A DNA stretch of 64,000 nucleotides from Acanthornis magna (taxonomy: Eukaryota; Chordata; Aves; Passeriformes; Acanthizidae): the NCBI GenBank assembly GCA_036785705.1, contig JAWUZG010000084.1, positions 11,669,501-11,733,500 on the forward strand. Direction: 5' to 3'. Made by a program: the position numbers and the translations under genes. The notes under the pieces were generated by a model. That model made no database searches, was not told the origin of the DNA, and saw only the letters and a list, made by a program, of their open reading frames with translations. Positions 51,285-63,745 of the stretch are shown here, piece after piece; within the stretch, counting starts at the first letter, position 1, and every line of letters starts with the position of its first letter.

Positions 51285-53517
51285 CTCTTAGGCAGCTTGA
51301 GCATCTGCCAGAATTTGGTTACAGCAACTTCATACAGATATGGGTGCATTTGTATCTCTGTTTCTTCCCTTTTGTGCCACTCTAGACAGAAACCTGCCTT
51401 GAACATGAGCTAGAAATTAATTGCCCATGGAGAAATCACAGAGTAGCAACGCACGGTAGACCTACACAGAGGTTTTTGACACTCACTGAGCCTAGAGCAC
51501 ATTTGGGACCGCAAATAAATTTTGCTCATCTTGAGTACTCAACAACAGTAAAGAAGCTGACTCCTCCTGACCATTAACAGGGAAGGCAGAGGGTGATGGT
51601 TAAATCTATCTTTGCTGTTACACCTAGCACATCTAAGGCAGCCTCATTGATCAAGGACTAACATACCTGACTGTGTGCTTGCTCAAGGCTGACCAACCAG
51701 TTAGGAAGACATATGGCAGCACAGATGAGCTCTTTCTATCTTCAGCATGGTTAAAAAGATGGAGTTACCTACATTGGAGAGAACCACAAAGGGAAGTGAA
51801 GAAAAAATAGCGAACTTCATATTACATTGAAGGAACAACACCCAAGTTGCAATATAGGTCATCTCCATACTGATCTGTGAGTTTGAGAAACAGCCCCTTT
51901 TAAAAATGCATTCAACAAAAGAGGGGGGAGGAGGAAGCTGTGTATGGCAGAGGAGAGACCCTTGCACCTAGACAAATTCAGTCACCCTACTTCAAAACTG
52001 CAGACCAGCACCTGATTTAACCTGGAGTTTCACGTCACAACAAAACCCTGGAAGTGTTGCCTTTGCAGATATGCCAAACATATGAACTGTTTCCAGTGAA
52101 GTCAGTATTTTTCCATATCTACTATTGTAACTGCTGGCAGGCTGGGAATAGCAAATCCCCCCTTATCTCCCTCCTCTCTAAGAGCATCTCTCTGTTTAAG
52201 TACCAACTAACTTAGATCATACATGATCCCCCTTGGAAAGTAGACAAAGAGGGGGGTGTAAGCAATAAACCACAGAAGGAGGTGGACTGTCATGCACAAG
52301 GGAAGTAGCAGGAAGAGGTGACTAATGAACAGAAGGGGGTGCATAAAATCCTACTTGGATTGACTCTCTGGAGAACAGCTGTTTCCTTGTAAACATCTTG
52401 CTAGCTGTCCAAACAAGAAGTTCAGACACAGAACAATAAAGGAGAGCACCCGGGTAGAAGCATTGAAGGCATGGGCTCATTCACTACCCTGCCAATTGCT
52501 CCAAGAGGCAGAATTCAAAAGCCAGGAAAACATTAGCTATACATTTAACCCTGCGTGTGCTGTGTTGTAGCAAACAGCCTGCAGAAATATCCTTCTCCAT
52601 CTGTGGTGAAGTCCTTCCTAGCCCTCCTTTTTCCCCACTATTTCTGACACCACAGAAGAGCACATTACTTGACAAAGCAAAAGAGGAAATATCCTCATCA
52701 GAGCAAGGAGAAACAGCCACAGAGCCAAGAAATGAAAACACTGAACATGGCAGCCCAGAAGGCCTAGAACAGTTGTACCACTTCCCTGGCCTCAGCAACT
52801 TGGAAGAAGAGGGAGTTACACCAGAAAAAGTAAAAAGAGTCTTTTTATTAGTCCTCAGCACAAAACAGGCTACACTGGCAGAAGTATTTCTATGCCCATA
52901 CAACTGTGTCCACACAGGACACTTGCCAGCACTGCAAGGTAGCTGCGGAGAGGGGAAGGAATACCAGCATCACCGTGCCAGCAAACATTCCTAAGGCAGG
53001 CTGGTCACAGAAGGCAGCTACCTGCACTGTACAACTGCAAGCAGAGATGTGCGCCACCTTTGTCTGTTCCTTGATGCTTAAGGGGATCAAACACATACGT
53101 GCCCAGTCACAAACTTGTCCTATATACCCTGTCCCTGAAATGCCACACAACTCTTACATGAGTACAGTAAGATCACATGCACTCCTCCAGGAAAGGAGGA
53201 GTCACTGCAAGGAAGGCAACAGGATAGTAGGACACAGTAAGTGACAATAAGGGAACCCTATGTCCTGGGCCTATAGACCAGTTACCTACACTTTGATGTC
53301 CACCTCTGACTAACCTATCTTAACTTCTATACATTCTATTCAACACAAACTGCACATATCCTAGGAAATTAAATGCCTCCTATTTCTACTCAAAACAACC
53401 CACAGCTGCACAAAGAAGGTAAACACAATGACACTCTCATAGTCAGAAATGACAACAAGGAATTCCACATTTTCGAAATAGTCCACAAGTTCACAGAAAA
53501 GACCTGATCCAGTCAGA
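51285..53517. other. Gene-free sequence downstream of the MRPL23 3' end
   Basis: This is the immediate 3' flank of MRPL23. A plus-strand frame of 145 codons (52557-52994) is open and acidic in its middle (EEISSSEQGETATEP) but matches nothing I know. A TATA-like GCATAAAATCC near 52341 and an AATAAA at about 52435 lie upstream of it on the plus strand. None of this is enough to call a gene. Confidence 0.6.
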
Positions 53518-53700
53518 TTTATTTTACCTTTTTATTTCTTCAGGGCTATTTTGTTGTACTCATGCACAAACAGCCAGAAAAAAGACAAGCTAGCAAGGGC
53601 TGCTCAAGAATAAACATTCGGTCATTACGAAAAGGGAAGAGTGCAAGTTGTGATAATCAAAATCCCTCTGCATCTAAAGGAAGGCAGCTGGCTTGTTGCA
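53518..53700 (-). promoter_or_regulatory. MRPL23: MRPL23 3' UTR with two polyadenylation signals
   Basis: On the minus strand, 165-183 bases past the MRPL23 stop codon, there are two canonical AATAAA hexamers (plus-strand tttatt at 53531-53536 and 53518-53523). They are followed at lower coordinates (about 53480-53505) by a GT-rich stretch of the kind used as a downstream cleavage element. Cleavage is therefore expected near 53495-53515. The 3' UTR is short, as is common for mitoribosomal protein genes. The exact transcript end is inferred, not seen. Confidence 0.75.
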
Positions 53701-53865
53701 TCAAAGTCCAAACCAATCAGGGACTCCACCTCGTCTGGGGTCACCTTCCTGCTTCTGCTTCTCTTTCTCCATATATTTATCCCTGAAGTCATCGAAAGAG
53801 CGAGTTTCTGTGTCTTGTTCTTTCTCTGGAAATAGGTTGGGAAACTGAAAGGTTTGTCCTTGGCC
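53701..53865 (-). CDS. MRPL23: MRPL23 last coding exon, with stop codon
   Basis: The terminal coding exon starts in phase 0 after TTTCTTTAG and encodes 54 residues plus TGA (53701-53703). It opens with GQGQTFQFPNLFPEKEQ, which matches the human AHGQTFTFPDLFPEKDE. It then runs through a charged, poorly conserved linker (FDDFRDKYMEKEKQKQE) and closes with GDPRRGGVPDWFGL, the family's highly conserved C-terminus (human RRGGVPSWFGL). Summed with the two upstream exons, the window codes for about 106 residues. That is what is expected after human residue 47 of 153, so the C-terminal part appears full length and undisturbed. No frameshift or internal stop is visible. Confidence 0.96.
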   Translation of the reverse strand, partial: GQGQTFQFPNLFPEKEQDTETRSFDDFRDKYMEKEKQKQEGDPRRGGVPDWFGL

Positions 53866-56800
53866 CTAAAGAAAAAAACAAATGGTCAGAGAGACATTCC
53901 AGCCTTACTGCAGAAGCTATGATGCATACTCTCACAGTGAAAGACCACCCTGAATTTTCAGCTAGTGCAAAATGGTACCTCATGACCTCCCAAGATCTCT
54001 TTCCACCCATGTCCCCAAGATACATATACTTCCCTTACCCCCAAAAGCTAACTTTCAGCCTCTCCTCTTCTATGTGCTACTTAAGATACTGACATCCTCT
54101 TTTTAATAGATGAATGATCAGGAGATGGACATCTCTTCAAAGACTTTGAACTAGCTCAGAGGTGTTCTGTGAGTCATACAGTGAAAGGAAGATGCGCAAA
54201 ATAAGTGATTTTGTTAAACACCATCAGGGAAATACACAGTGGAGCAGGCATTCATTATGTTAACACTCAGGATACGAGCAGTATTTGTAGTTGTTTAGAT
54301 CTCAGCTAAGGATAACAGAAAACAGTCCTAGCAGCTGTAATTGTAGGGTGTAATGTGGGAATACAGAATAACAGATATCAGAGGTCTCTTATCAGCAGAC
54401 ATAAAGACTATGGTGTAAAACAATTACAGTGGGAACAATCTGTCTAATATATCACTAATGAGATTAAAGTGATTACATCTGCATCAGTCATTCTGCCTAA
54501 CAGACAAGTCATTTTAGTGAAACATCATCATCAGATCTACATCTCCCACTTGGAAAATAAACATTTACTTGGTCTCTGGTTTTTATCTAACAGCAGGAAA
54601 CCATTTTTCTGTGGAAATGTACTATCCCATTAACATTACCTACTTATTTTTAGTGGCATTTGCTCTAAGCACAACTTCATTAAACTCAACAATATCAGCC
54701 CTTCCATTCTATATAGGACCTTGAAAAATAAAACTTGTAACTGGTCATCCCAAACTCTAACCTCTAAAACTCTAACTCTCCAAAATACTTACAAACATTA
54801 CCATACATTAACTTCTTTGGCAGTATTCTGCATACAGAAATCTCAAGTAAAGCATTTAACTGATTCAGAAGAAAACAGGTGGGTTTAGGTTTTTTTCCAA
54901 TCAGTCAGCCTTTAAATTTATGCAATAAATATAACCAAACAAGAGGCTCAGTTATGAAACGGTTCCACAAAGGACATGAAAGAAGCTTTCCCCAACATAC
55001 CTACTCTGCATTTTGGGATCAAAAATGTGACATAAATAAATCCAACAGAACTGTCACCACGTCCCTGACCCAGCTGAATGTGAGCTATGTTTCATTTAAT
55101 CATATACACTCAACCTGGCAAATAACAGGTGTGAGAAAATCTAAACCTCATATGCTTTGGAGAGAAAAAAGCATTACTTATCCCAGATGAGATTATCCAG
55201 ACTGGAATCTACAAAATACCAACTCTACCCAGCAATGCTCTGGTTGTTTTTGTAGTGCATACTTCTTGGGGGTTTCCTAAGAGCCTGACCATACTACAAA
55301 AACAACAAGGGAGCTGCTGTGTACATTGCTCTTTCCTTGATTCTAGCCTGGATAAGCTCAACTGGAACATATCAAGGTTTTCCTTTCCATTGGTGTACAC
55401 TCTGGGGTTTCAGCTCTTTTGTACCTTTAAATTACCAACAGGTATCCTTGTAATAGCTGTCCTTTAACAGCTAAAGCACAGCCCCATTTCATGGCACAGA
55501 AACTGGCCTTACCAGTGTCCTTGTGCAAGCCCAAAGCTGCAGCCCACTGAACCTCTTCCTGTAGTAGGGTCAGCAACAAGCGCCCTCGAGGCCAAGCGCT
55601 GCCCAGGATTTTAGCACACTGAAGCATTTGGGAAAAAATTTGCTAATATTACAAAAAATTGCTGTATTTTAACTGTGCTATTACTCAATCCTGTGGTACC
55701 TATAGAACAGACAGGGCCCATACTAAAGACCTGTCTGCCCTGAAAGGGAAGCCATTTTAGTTAAACAAGTCAGAAAAAAACTCAGGCTAACATGGTAGGC
55801 ACACCACCTCCACTGAAAATCTGAGAACTATTTATATTGGTAACAGTGTAGTAAGGGACTGTTCTTGTTATGCAGCACTTTCATTCTGGTACGCTTCCAG
55901 GACCAATGCATTTCCCTTATTGGAGAATGAAGGAAAGCTGTCCCTAAAGCATACTAACAACATCCATGGTAATTCACTAAGCATTGCAAAACATTTATTC
56001 TTTTAAAAAGAGGGAAGAAAACAAAAAAGATACACACAGAGGCTGTAGCAAAACCAGACAAACCTTTAAGCTGTTTATCAAAGTGATCACAGTTCCCATT
56101 TCAAGGCTGGTGAAAGTCAAATATTGAGATGAAAACGTCAATCTGTATCTGGAGTCTTTTAATAAATCAAAATCAGCACAGACAAGTTGGCTCTTTCCAG
56201 CTCTTGTTTTGTGAAGAAATTCTGATTTTGGCTGGCAGCCAAACACGATTCAAAACAGCCAAGACATTACACCCTGAGAACTGAAGGTTGATAAATCTTA
56301 AGTAACAATACTCTGCAGTAATACTGCACTGTAAGGCTCTGGAGTGATGAAAGCTGTATGAAAAATAGCTGTTGTGCATGCTCAGTAGCTAGTTTTCAGA
56401 AGAAGCCTGTATCTTGGGTATTTCAAAACTCAAAAATACCAAAAGGCATCAACTTACATAAAGGATTGTGAGGCTGTCCAGGCATATTTACACTCAGTGC
56501 ATCTTCCACATAATGCCAGAGGCTACTGAGGTTCAAGCTCATATGCCACCTCCTCAAAAAAATGCCTAACAAAGGAACAGAGGGATTGTCACTCCTTTAT
56601 ACAGTGCTGCTTTTTCTTACACTTTTTCTTTGCTGAAGTTTTCCCTTCTATACAGCAACCATTTGATAACCACATGATAAACGCATCCTTAGAATGAAAT
56701 CCTCAATGGAATAAAGCACACAATTTTTACCAAGTTCATCAGGGTTTATCCGGTTTACAAACTGCTAGAACATGACGTGCTGGCATATTCAACCGGAAAG

Positions 56801-59800
56801 GAAGATTCTGGCTTACTTGAAAACCTTGCATTTGTTCAGAGTTTTACCTTTTGCAAGCTATTTATCCCCCGTATTCCTTTCAATTGCTGAATTACTGAAA
56901 TTCTCATAAATTGAAGTAATCTCTAAAAACACTAGAACTTGTTTCTACTTAAGAACTTCTGCCAGCATAATTACCTTAGAAGCACAGAGAAAGGGGGAGA
57001 AAGTAACACCACCTTTCTACTCAACATAGCTGTGCTAAAAGAAAGTCCTGTAAAAAAGACAGACACAGGAAAAAAATAATTCTGCTTGGATAATTTTGTC
57101 TGTCTTAGAACTGGGTGGTGCACTGACAGCAAAAGATCTTTTTCACCAGTGGGAAGTGATCCCCTGATACTCTGGAATTTGTCAGAATAAGCTCTACCAC
57201 CATGTGCTCATCTCACTCTTAAGTGAGGCCTGACAATACTAGAAAAAAAAAAAGAACAAAAACCCCCAAACAAAGCAAGTCAGAGACGTGGCATTGAACA
57301 CCTAAAAAAATAAAGGCAACACAATGATTTTACGCATTACTCTTCTCCATTTAAGGTCTTTCCAGAGACCTCCCTTTTTCTTACAAATTCTGAGGTTATG
57401 CAGAAGTGAGATGTGTGGTCCAGTGCTCAGATAACAGAAATGGGACCCATTAAACTTCTACTCCTGAACAACCCTAATCCTCAATTCAGCATTACCCAAA
57501 TGTAAAAGTGAGTTATAGACAAGGCCTTATGAGGATTCATTTGTTAAATGCTAATAACATCCTTCACAATAAAAAGTGACTTAAGCATCAAACATTTATT
57601 TTCCCTTTAGATTTCAAGCTTTTGTCTTTATAAAGGGCAAAAACACACCTTGTTCATGGAGTCTGTCTAAAGAGTTATCACATGGAGCAGTACAAATTGC
57701 CTCCATTCATTTTAATGAGAGGTTAAGTGACCATAATTAAGCCTATGAAGTCAAGTGCTGGCCGTTCCACTGCTGAGCCTCACGTCAGAAAACTGCTGGA
57801 AGGATTATCCAGCACAAATTCACTTATACTTCTCTGACCTTTGCATCCCTTGAAAAGTTTAGAAATGGAAGGTCAGCACAGATATTACTGCTCAGCAATG
57901 ATGCAGCAAACACCAACCATGTAAACAACTGTGAACAACTGTGAGATCTTCTGGTTATTTGGATAAGTGAAGCTGTCCTTCAGAATTAGCAGAAAACTGA
58001 TGTTTATCATATCATTAACTACAAAAATGTTGGAGTCCCAAAAGCATGGGATTCAGTCCAGCAGTAGCAGTAAATGCAGCTAAGTTTAATAATCCAGTGC
58101 ATTTGAACAATTCTCCTACTATTGCAGCGGTAACATCTGATGCTAAAACGTATGGCCAAACAGCACAGAAAACAACTTCAAAAATCCATTCAGGAACAAC
58201 ACTGCATATGGATCATCCAAGTTTTCTCTAAATTCAAAAGAAAACTGCTGTCACATCTGATGTGCAAATAGGTTAATTACTATGAATGTACAGGATACTC
58301 TAAACAGGGGTTGAGGAGAAAGCGTTTGCAAAAATGTTCCCACTGGTGCCATCATTCAAGCAGCTAAATAGGTGTTAGTCCTAACGTTGACAAGGTCAGA
58401 TTCTTTTTTACAGCCATCTCCACCAGATTTCTCAAAACAGGTTTAATTAAAAATAGGCCTGGATTCCAGAGGCTTGTCCGCAGTTAGCTCCCACGGGTAC
58501 TAACACCTGTTAAGCTAAACCAGTGAGAACACTGAAGGAGGAGAAGGAGGGGATGCTGTTGTTTTTTTTTAATTTCCCTGATGTTAATGCAACTGCAAAG
58601 TTTCCCACTGGTGCTCTTTTTTTCTTTTTTTCTTTTCATTGTGATAATTATAGTTGTATTAGAGTAAAGAGAAAGTCTACTGTATTACAGTTATTTTATC
58701 TGGTCTGCAAAGATTTAAAACTTAGGTCTAATTTAAAAAACAGAACAATGTAGAAAAGTAGCATTTGATTCGCAGTGCCATAAGTCTCTAACTTAAACCT
58801 TTCTCACCACATTCCAAAAGGGGAAAAAAGACAGACAAGCTCTGGAATGGCAAGATATTGTTGATCCACAGCCTTCTATGATTTGAGGTATTTTTTTAGT
58901 GTGAAAATATTATGCTTGGACAGATCACGTATTTGTCCAGTTACCGCCTGAGAATAAAGTAAACAGCTCGGAATCTCCAAGAAATAGTATTTGGAAAAGA
59001 AAGGACAACAATTCTTACATGTGGAACAGCTGGGGCACTAGTCTGACACCTAAGGGCATGTTGACTATGATTTCATATACGTTCCACCTTTGAGACACTT
59101 GCAGTAAGTCAATGGATATGTGTGTTGCACTGAGACGCATAAGGTGATGCTTTATGAAGCAGGGAAATGTAACTGGTCATGAGAATAAACTCAATTTCAT
59201 TCAGGTAAACTGCACCACAGCTATCACCAAGTCACGCTGGAAAGAGCACTACTTCCACCTAGTGGGCAACAGAAAGATCAACCCAAGACCTTCCAAAAAA
59301 CACATCCATATTTTTCCAGTCATAAGCAGTTTTAACTTGAAACTGGATTAATGAGAGAAAACACAGCTGGTAAAAATGGTGGGAAAGCCCAGCTACTCTG
59401 ACTCACGGCAGATGCAAACTAATTCTCATGAAAATAAGGATTTTACAGCGGTTACCAAAGACTTTCCTAAATTAGGCAGATACTAACAATGGACTGCAAG
59501 GGGCCTGTAATGGCCTGAATCGCACCATGAATGAGAAGGAGGGCAAACCCTTTTAGATTCAGAAATGAAATTGGTCTCTGGCTTCACCCACTGTTTAAAG
59601 CTGGTGTGAACACAGAGCTGGGAGCTCATTGTCTGAAACATCAGAGCTAGTGATGAAAAGCAACAAACAAAAGGAAAAAGAGAAAGGGGGAGGAATAAAG
59701 AAACCTAAATGTTAATGGAATTAACAGACCACAACAACAATAGGGGAAAAAAGAGACCAAAGAGACCAGGAATGAGGGGAGGAAAAAACACAGAGACCAA

Positions 59801-61691
59801 GCTTCACTGGGAAAAGTTTAGTAAATGGTCAGGTTTCCCTCCCTTGTCATGAAAAACAGCACCAAAAAATGGTCCCCCAATCCTCTTCATGGGAGAGACG
59901 GAAAACATGGCATTCCTTAAGAACTTATTATGGCAACAACAGTATAAGGCAGTAAAGGACTCTTGCTGTCCCAGGTACTAAGAGACCTCAGCCACAGTGC
60001 AACAGGCCTCCACGCAATGCCCTGAAGACAAAATGGGAGGCTGGAGGAATGGCCGAACTACTCCTGTGCACCTACCTCCAATACCAAAGTCATTTAGGTA
60101 AATCTCCACACCTCTCCTGAGCAGCCCTTAAGGTAATGGCAACTATGCTAGGCTGAGAGGCTGAATATGAAATAAATGCACAAAGGCACTGCCTTAAGTG
60201 TCTTGCTCCAACAGAGCAGCAGCATTCTGCTTCCCACTCCTTCCCCCTGAGTATCTATGGGTTGCAGACTGCCTCCTTCTCAACTCAACAAAGGACACAA
60301 GACCGGATCACAGTGAAATAAAATTTGAGAACTAACTGCATTTCAACAGACCTGAAGCAAGTCTGCTTCAGTCTTGGGAAACAAGTTTCTAAAAGCAAAG
60401 AAGTCACTAGCACGGGGCTGTGGCAATGGAAAGTGCCTGAAACTACCTACTAAGGAACAACACTCACAGAAAGCAACTTGTGAGATACAACATCATCACT
60501 CCAAGCATTCAATTCCTAATTGTACAATCCTGATCTCTGGCAAACAAAAACCTAGCACAGACAATGCAGTAGAGAGAATTTGCTCACCAAAGCAGAGACT
60601 CTTCCTTGGAAAAGGAATGTGCATTTTACCCATCATAATGTAAAATCCTCACACAGATGAAGTTGCACTTCAGCAGAGTAAATAAAAGTTAGTCCTCATC
60701 TAAACACACTTTCTAGTAACATTGAACTTTATCCTGTTCTTTTAAATTAGGAAACAGCTGTCTAGAAAAACACACCATCCTTACTTTTCTTTCTACTCCT
60801 CTTCACAGAAGCAGCTTAGAAGAAACTTCTAAGCATATTTGAACCTCGAAGTATTAAAAATCATATTTTCCATTGTTTGGGCCTCTTGAGTTTGACCCCA
60901 ATTCCATATGAAGTCTTAGCCAGTCTTTAAGATCACAGTGTTCCCCCAACACTGAACCCTTGTCCCAAAACGGAGTAACAGTGATGTTGTGTTGCCAATT
61001 GCAATTTTGAGCTTATGGTTTTACAACCATAAATAGCATCCCTTTAATGTAATTTTGGTATGTGAAGGGATTTTCTGTCACTGGTTGCCCTTCTCTTTTG
61101 CATCAAGACAGGTAAGCCCAAGAGAAGTCTTAACTATAATATGCTCCTGTTATGAAAGAAATTTATAAGAACATGAAGCTTCTTTTCCACCAGGCAACCA
61201 ACATGTTTTAGAATCCAGTTCAGCCACAAAGCATGCTTGTTTAGACATGACTAAAGGCTCTCCAAGGAATAAGCCTTAGTCTTCTCTGAAATTCAAAGAC
61301 CTTTAATAAGAACTTGCCTACCCTCACAATATATTCCTTCACTTACTGGACATTTCAGCAATCAACCACACAAGTTGTGAACCTTCCAGCACACAGAGTA
61401 CAGGGTCAGCATGAAACTCTCTGGCAAAGCAGCACCCTATGACATCAGACCACAACCTACAGACAAACCTCAAACCAACACGGGACTTAAAAACTAACCA
61501 TTTGCTTGAATTTGATCTTTAGACCAAGTCATTTAAATCTCTTTACATTCTGGAATGTGTTAAAGAAACTGTCATTATTAGAGCATTGGCAGAAATATTC
61601 AGCCAACCAGGACAACTCACTGGACACTACTTTCAGCTTGGCTGGTTAACAGTCCCTTTCTCTTTCCTCACAAGCATCCATGTTAACTCAC
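53866..61691 (-). other. MRPL23: MRPL23 intron (7.8 kb)
   Basis: This is a large intron between the last two coding exons, with a GTGAGT donor at 61691 and a TTTAG acceptor at 53866-53870. It is AT-rich and mostly unique, with scattered homopolymer runs (A11 near 57241, T-rich tracts at about 58560 and 58618-58640). Around 56535-56565 a short stretch resembles the 3' end of ancient L2-type LINEs, but it is too weak to call. No nested gene, RNA gene or long ORF is supported. Confidence 0.85.
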
Positions 61692-61765
61692 CAGCTGTAC
61701 ATAGGCGACTTTGTAATCTGGCTTCTTCACTCTCTGATTCCTGTGATTCCTCTTGTTGTTTGCAC
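61692..61765 (-). CDS. MRPL23: MRPL23 internal coding exon, second from the end
   Basis: This exon completes the Gly codon split at the previous junction and then encodes 24 residues: [20 protein letters not shown] followed by YVQL. The human counterpart reads [20 protein letters not shown] then YVQL, so the basic rRNA-contacting loop (KR...HRN...KKPDYK) is kept. The acceptor is TTTCTGCAG|G and the donor is CTG|GTGAGT (intron starts at 61691), both consensus. The exon ends in phase 0. It is 74 bases long, too short to show up as a stand-alone ORF; it lies inside a longer chance ORF on the same strand. Identification rests on sequence similarity and on in-frame joining of both flanking exons. 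Confidence 0.96.
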
Positions 61766-63662
61766 CTGCAGAAATGAAGAGAATCCCACTTCTTACTTCC
61801 CAGGACTTCTGAGTTCTCCAAAGCAAGGCAAAGCTGAAGGGGGGACTTGGCTAGCTCTGATTTATTGTTGAGGAATACTCTTCCTTCACTACCAGCACAG
61901 CACCACAATTATTAAAGTGTCATGGAACTGGTGGGCACTGCCCTCCTCATTTACAGGGCATCACCAGCCTGCTGCCATTGTGCCTTCACATCACACACAA
62001 AGTTTAAAAAGAAGCACGGAGAAAAGTGTCCCACGGAAGGGCCAGGGGTAATAAACTGTCCTCCCAACATCCACAGCTTCAGAAAGACAAGGAGAAAATG
62101 ACCACTAAACAGCCTTAAACTTGACAATTTTTACTACTCAGCTGATGAACTGGATCTATTGTTTATACACTAGGAAATTATACTCCACATGCAAACAAAC
62201 CAAAGCACCTCAACCTTCTCCAAGTATGCTGGTCACAACTGAGCGGGAAGTACGACTTACCCATGTTAGGCATGACATTAAAGGCATGACGACTGCATGT
62301 TAGGCAGACATTAAAGATCTCAAATTATTAGGCATTCTAACCATCTTTTATCACTCACTATATGCCATGACTTAAAACTAAAATTAGCAGTGAGGGACAA
62401 AATGGTTATAAGGACAAGCATGACTATTTCTCAGTGTGGTTTGGAACCACGTGTGGTTGGTATTTAAGACTTCATTTAATTCTGTTTTTCATACAAGCAC
62501 ATTACAGATGATACTTCCAGGTTTTTTCTTTCTTTATATGGTCTGAGTTTTACAAACTTATTTTGAAGCTTTTTCTTTCATCCTCCATTTTTCAATACTA
62601 CAGGTCCTTTTCCTATTCTTTTTAAATACATCCCTAATCTCACCATTATAAACACATAATTCCTTTCAGAGAGTCACTACATGATGAATGAAAAATCCAG
62701 CCATCAAAGATGTCCTGACCAATAAGTCACTCTCCAGTCAATAATTACACTGCCTGGTGATCAAAAAGGTAAATTAACATGAAGAAAAAAAAAAAAAATA
62801 TTCCTGACTTTGCACTGCATCCAAACAACAGTCAGAGATGTTCCGGGGAAGGAAGCATTCATATGTAAAGGTGACATAATCTAAATTTATCTTATTTCAG
62901 TTAAAGATGAGTCCCTCTGCCTCCAAGTCAGAGTTCAGTGTAAGTTGAACTAGGAATGTTTTCTCTTTTTCTCTTGGGTTGGATTTCTGTTGGGTTTTTG
63001 GTGGGTTTTGGATGCTTTTTTGTTGTAGTTTCTAGGGGTTGTACAAGAGAGAAACAGCACAAATGGAAACATTCAAGTCTGAAGCAGATATCTGGTAACA
63101 ACAGGTGATAAAAAAACTGAAAGTTTGTCAAGATGGTTTTCTGACAGTATCAACAGTATCTACTGATTCAACAGAATATTTTTCTTTTCTCTACAAACTT
63201 TGCCTTTTTTTAGACTATAACACCTTCTCTGTGTGCATGCAAGGTAATCTCAGCTAATTCTTTTAAACGAAGGCTATGGCTAAAATTAAGTTTAATTACT
63301 ACTTGTATTAAAACACATTAAGCACTCCTGAAGGGAGACACCCACTGGTCTTCAAGGAGAAACAGCACCAACTACAAAAGCAGAAGCAAGACAACTGTTG
63401 GGGCAATTAAGCTTTTTAAATTCAGATTTTTTTTTTTAGAGTGAAGCTTACATCATACTTTAATCAAAGCATTCCAGTATGAAGTGCTGCATGTTCATTT
63501 GAAGGGATGAATAAACAACTAAGCTAACAGACGTCACCACAGCACCTGGAACCACTGGAACCAAAGTCTGCTGAAATCAAACAGACCTTTTGAGAGGTGA
63601 AGTCTGCTCTGGCTGTGCAGGGATGCTGTATTCATCCCTTTACATTACTCAACTGCACTTAC
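61766..63662 (-). other. MRPL23: MRPL23 intron (1.9 kb)
   Basis: This intron has a GTAAGT donor at 63662 and a TTTCTGCAG acceptor at 61766-61774. It contains short simple runs (an A-run at about 62785-62798, T/G-rich sequence at 62975-63030) and a small imperfect duplication: a 22-base unit starting CATGTTAGGC at 62262-62283 recurs at 62296-62316. No other gene or recognisable transposon was seen. Confidence 0.85.
62262..62316 (+). repeat. Imperfect direct repeat, 34-bp period, in MRPL23 intron
   Basis: CATGTTAGGCATGACATTAA (62262) recurs as CATGTTAGGCAGACATTAA (62296) with a one-base deletion. It is a local duplication inside the intron. Confidence 0.85.
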
Positions 63663-63745
63663 CATACTGTATTCTCGTCCTGACAGCAGCTACTGGCACA
63701 TTGTATATTCTTTCAAGGTAATTCCTGATATCCACTTTTGTCATT
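63663..63745 (-). CDS. MRPL23: MRPL23 internal coding exon (mitoribosomal protein uL23m), third from the end
   Basis: MRPL23 is a nuclear-encoded protein of the mitochondrial large ribosomal subunit (uL23 family), which sits near the polypeptide exit tunnel and binds 23S-like rRNA. Read on the minus strand, the exon gives [20 protein letters not shown] followed by VRTRIQYG, which matches the human segment [20 protein letters not shown] nearly residue for residue (recognised from memory). The acceptor is a pyrimidine-rich tract ending CCTAG just above 63745. The donor is G|GTAAGT, with the intron starting at 63662. The exon begins with the last base of a split codon (probably Glu) and ends with the first base of a Gly codon; this phase joins correctly to the exon at 61692-61765. 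The ATG seen here is internal, not the start: in human it is about residue 48. The upstream exons lie beyond the right edge of the window. Confidence 0.96.

Noticed and set aside
1..53500. Search by eye for IGF2, INS, TH and H19 exons
   Set aside because: None of the characteristic IGF2/insulin peptide segments (such as the CGGELVD...CGDRGF region) was recognised in any frame. H19 is not expected in birds. IGF2 probably lies to the left of the window.
53562..53835. Plus-strand open frames over the last MRPL23 exon
   Set aside because: These are antisense shadows of the minus-strand exon, which has homology, splice sites and a stop in the right place.
59245..59275. CTCF-like ccacctagtgggcaac in the MRPL23 intron
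   Set aside because: Spacing of the core is off by one base and two consensus positions mismatch, so it is too weak to call.
61633..61908. 91-codon minus-strand frame with its own ATG around the MRPL23 exon
   Set aside because: It reads the exon region in a different frame from the true MRPL23 codons, so it is a shadow of the exon at 61692-61765.
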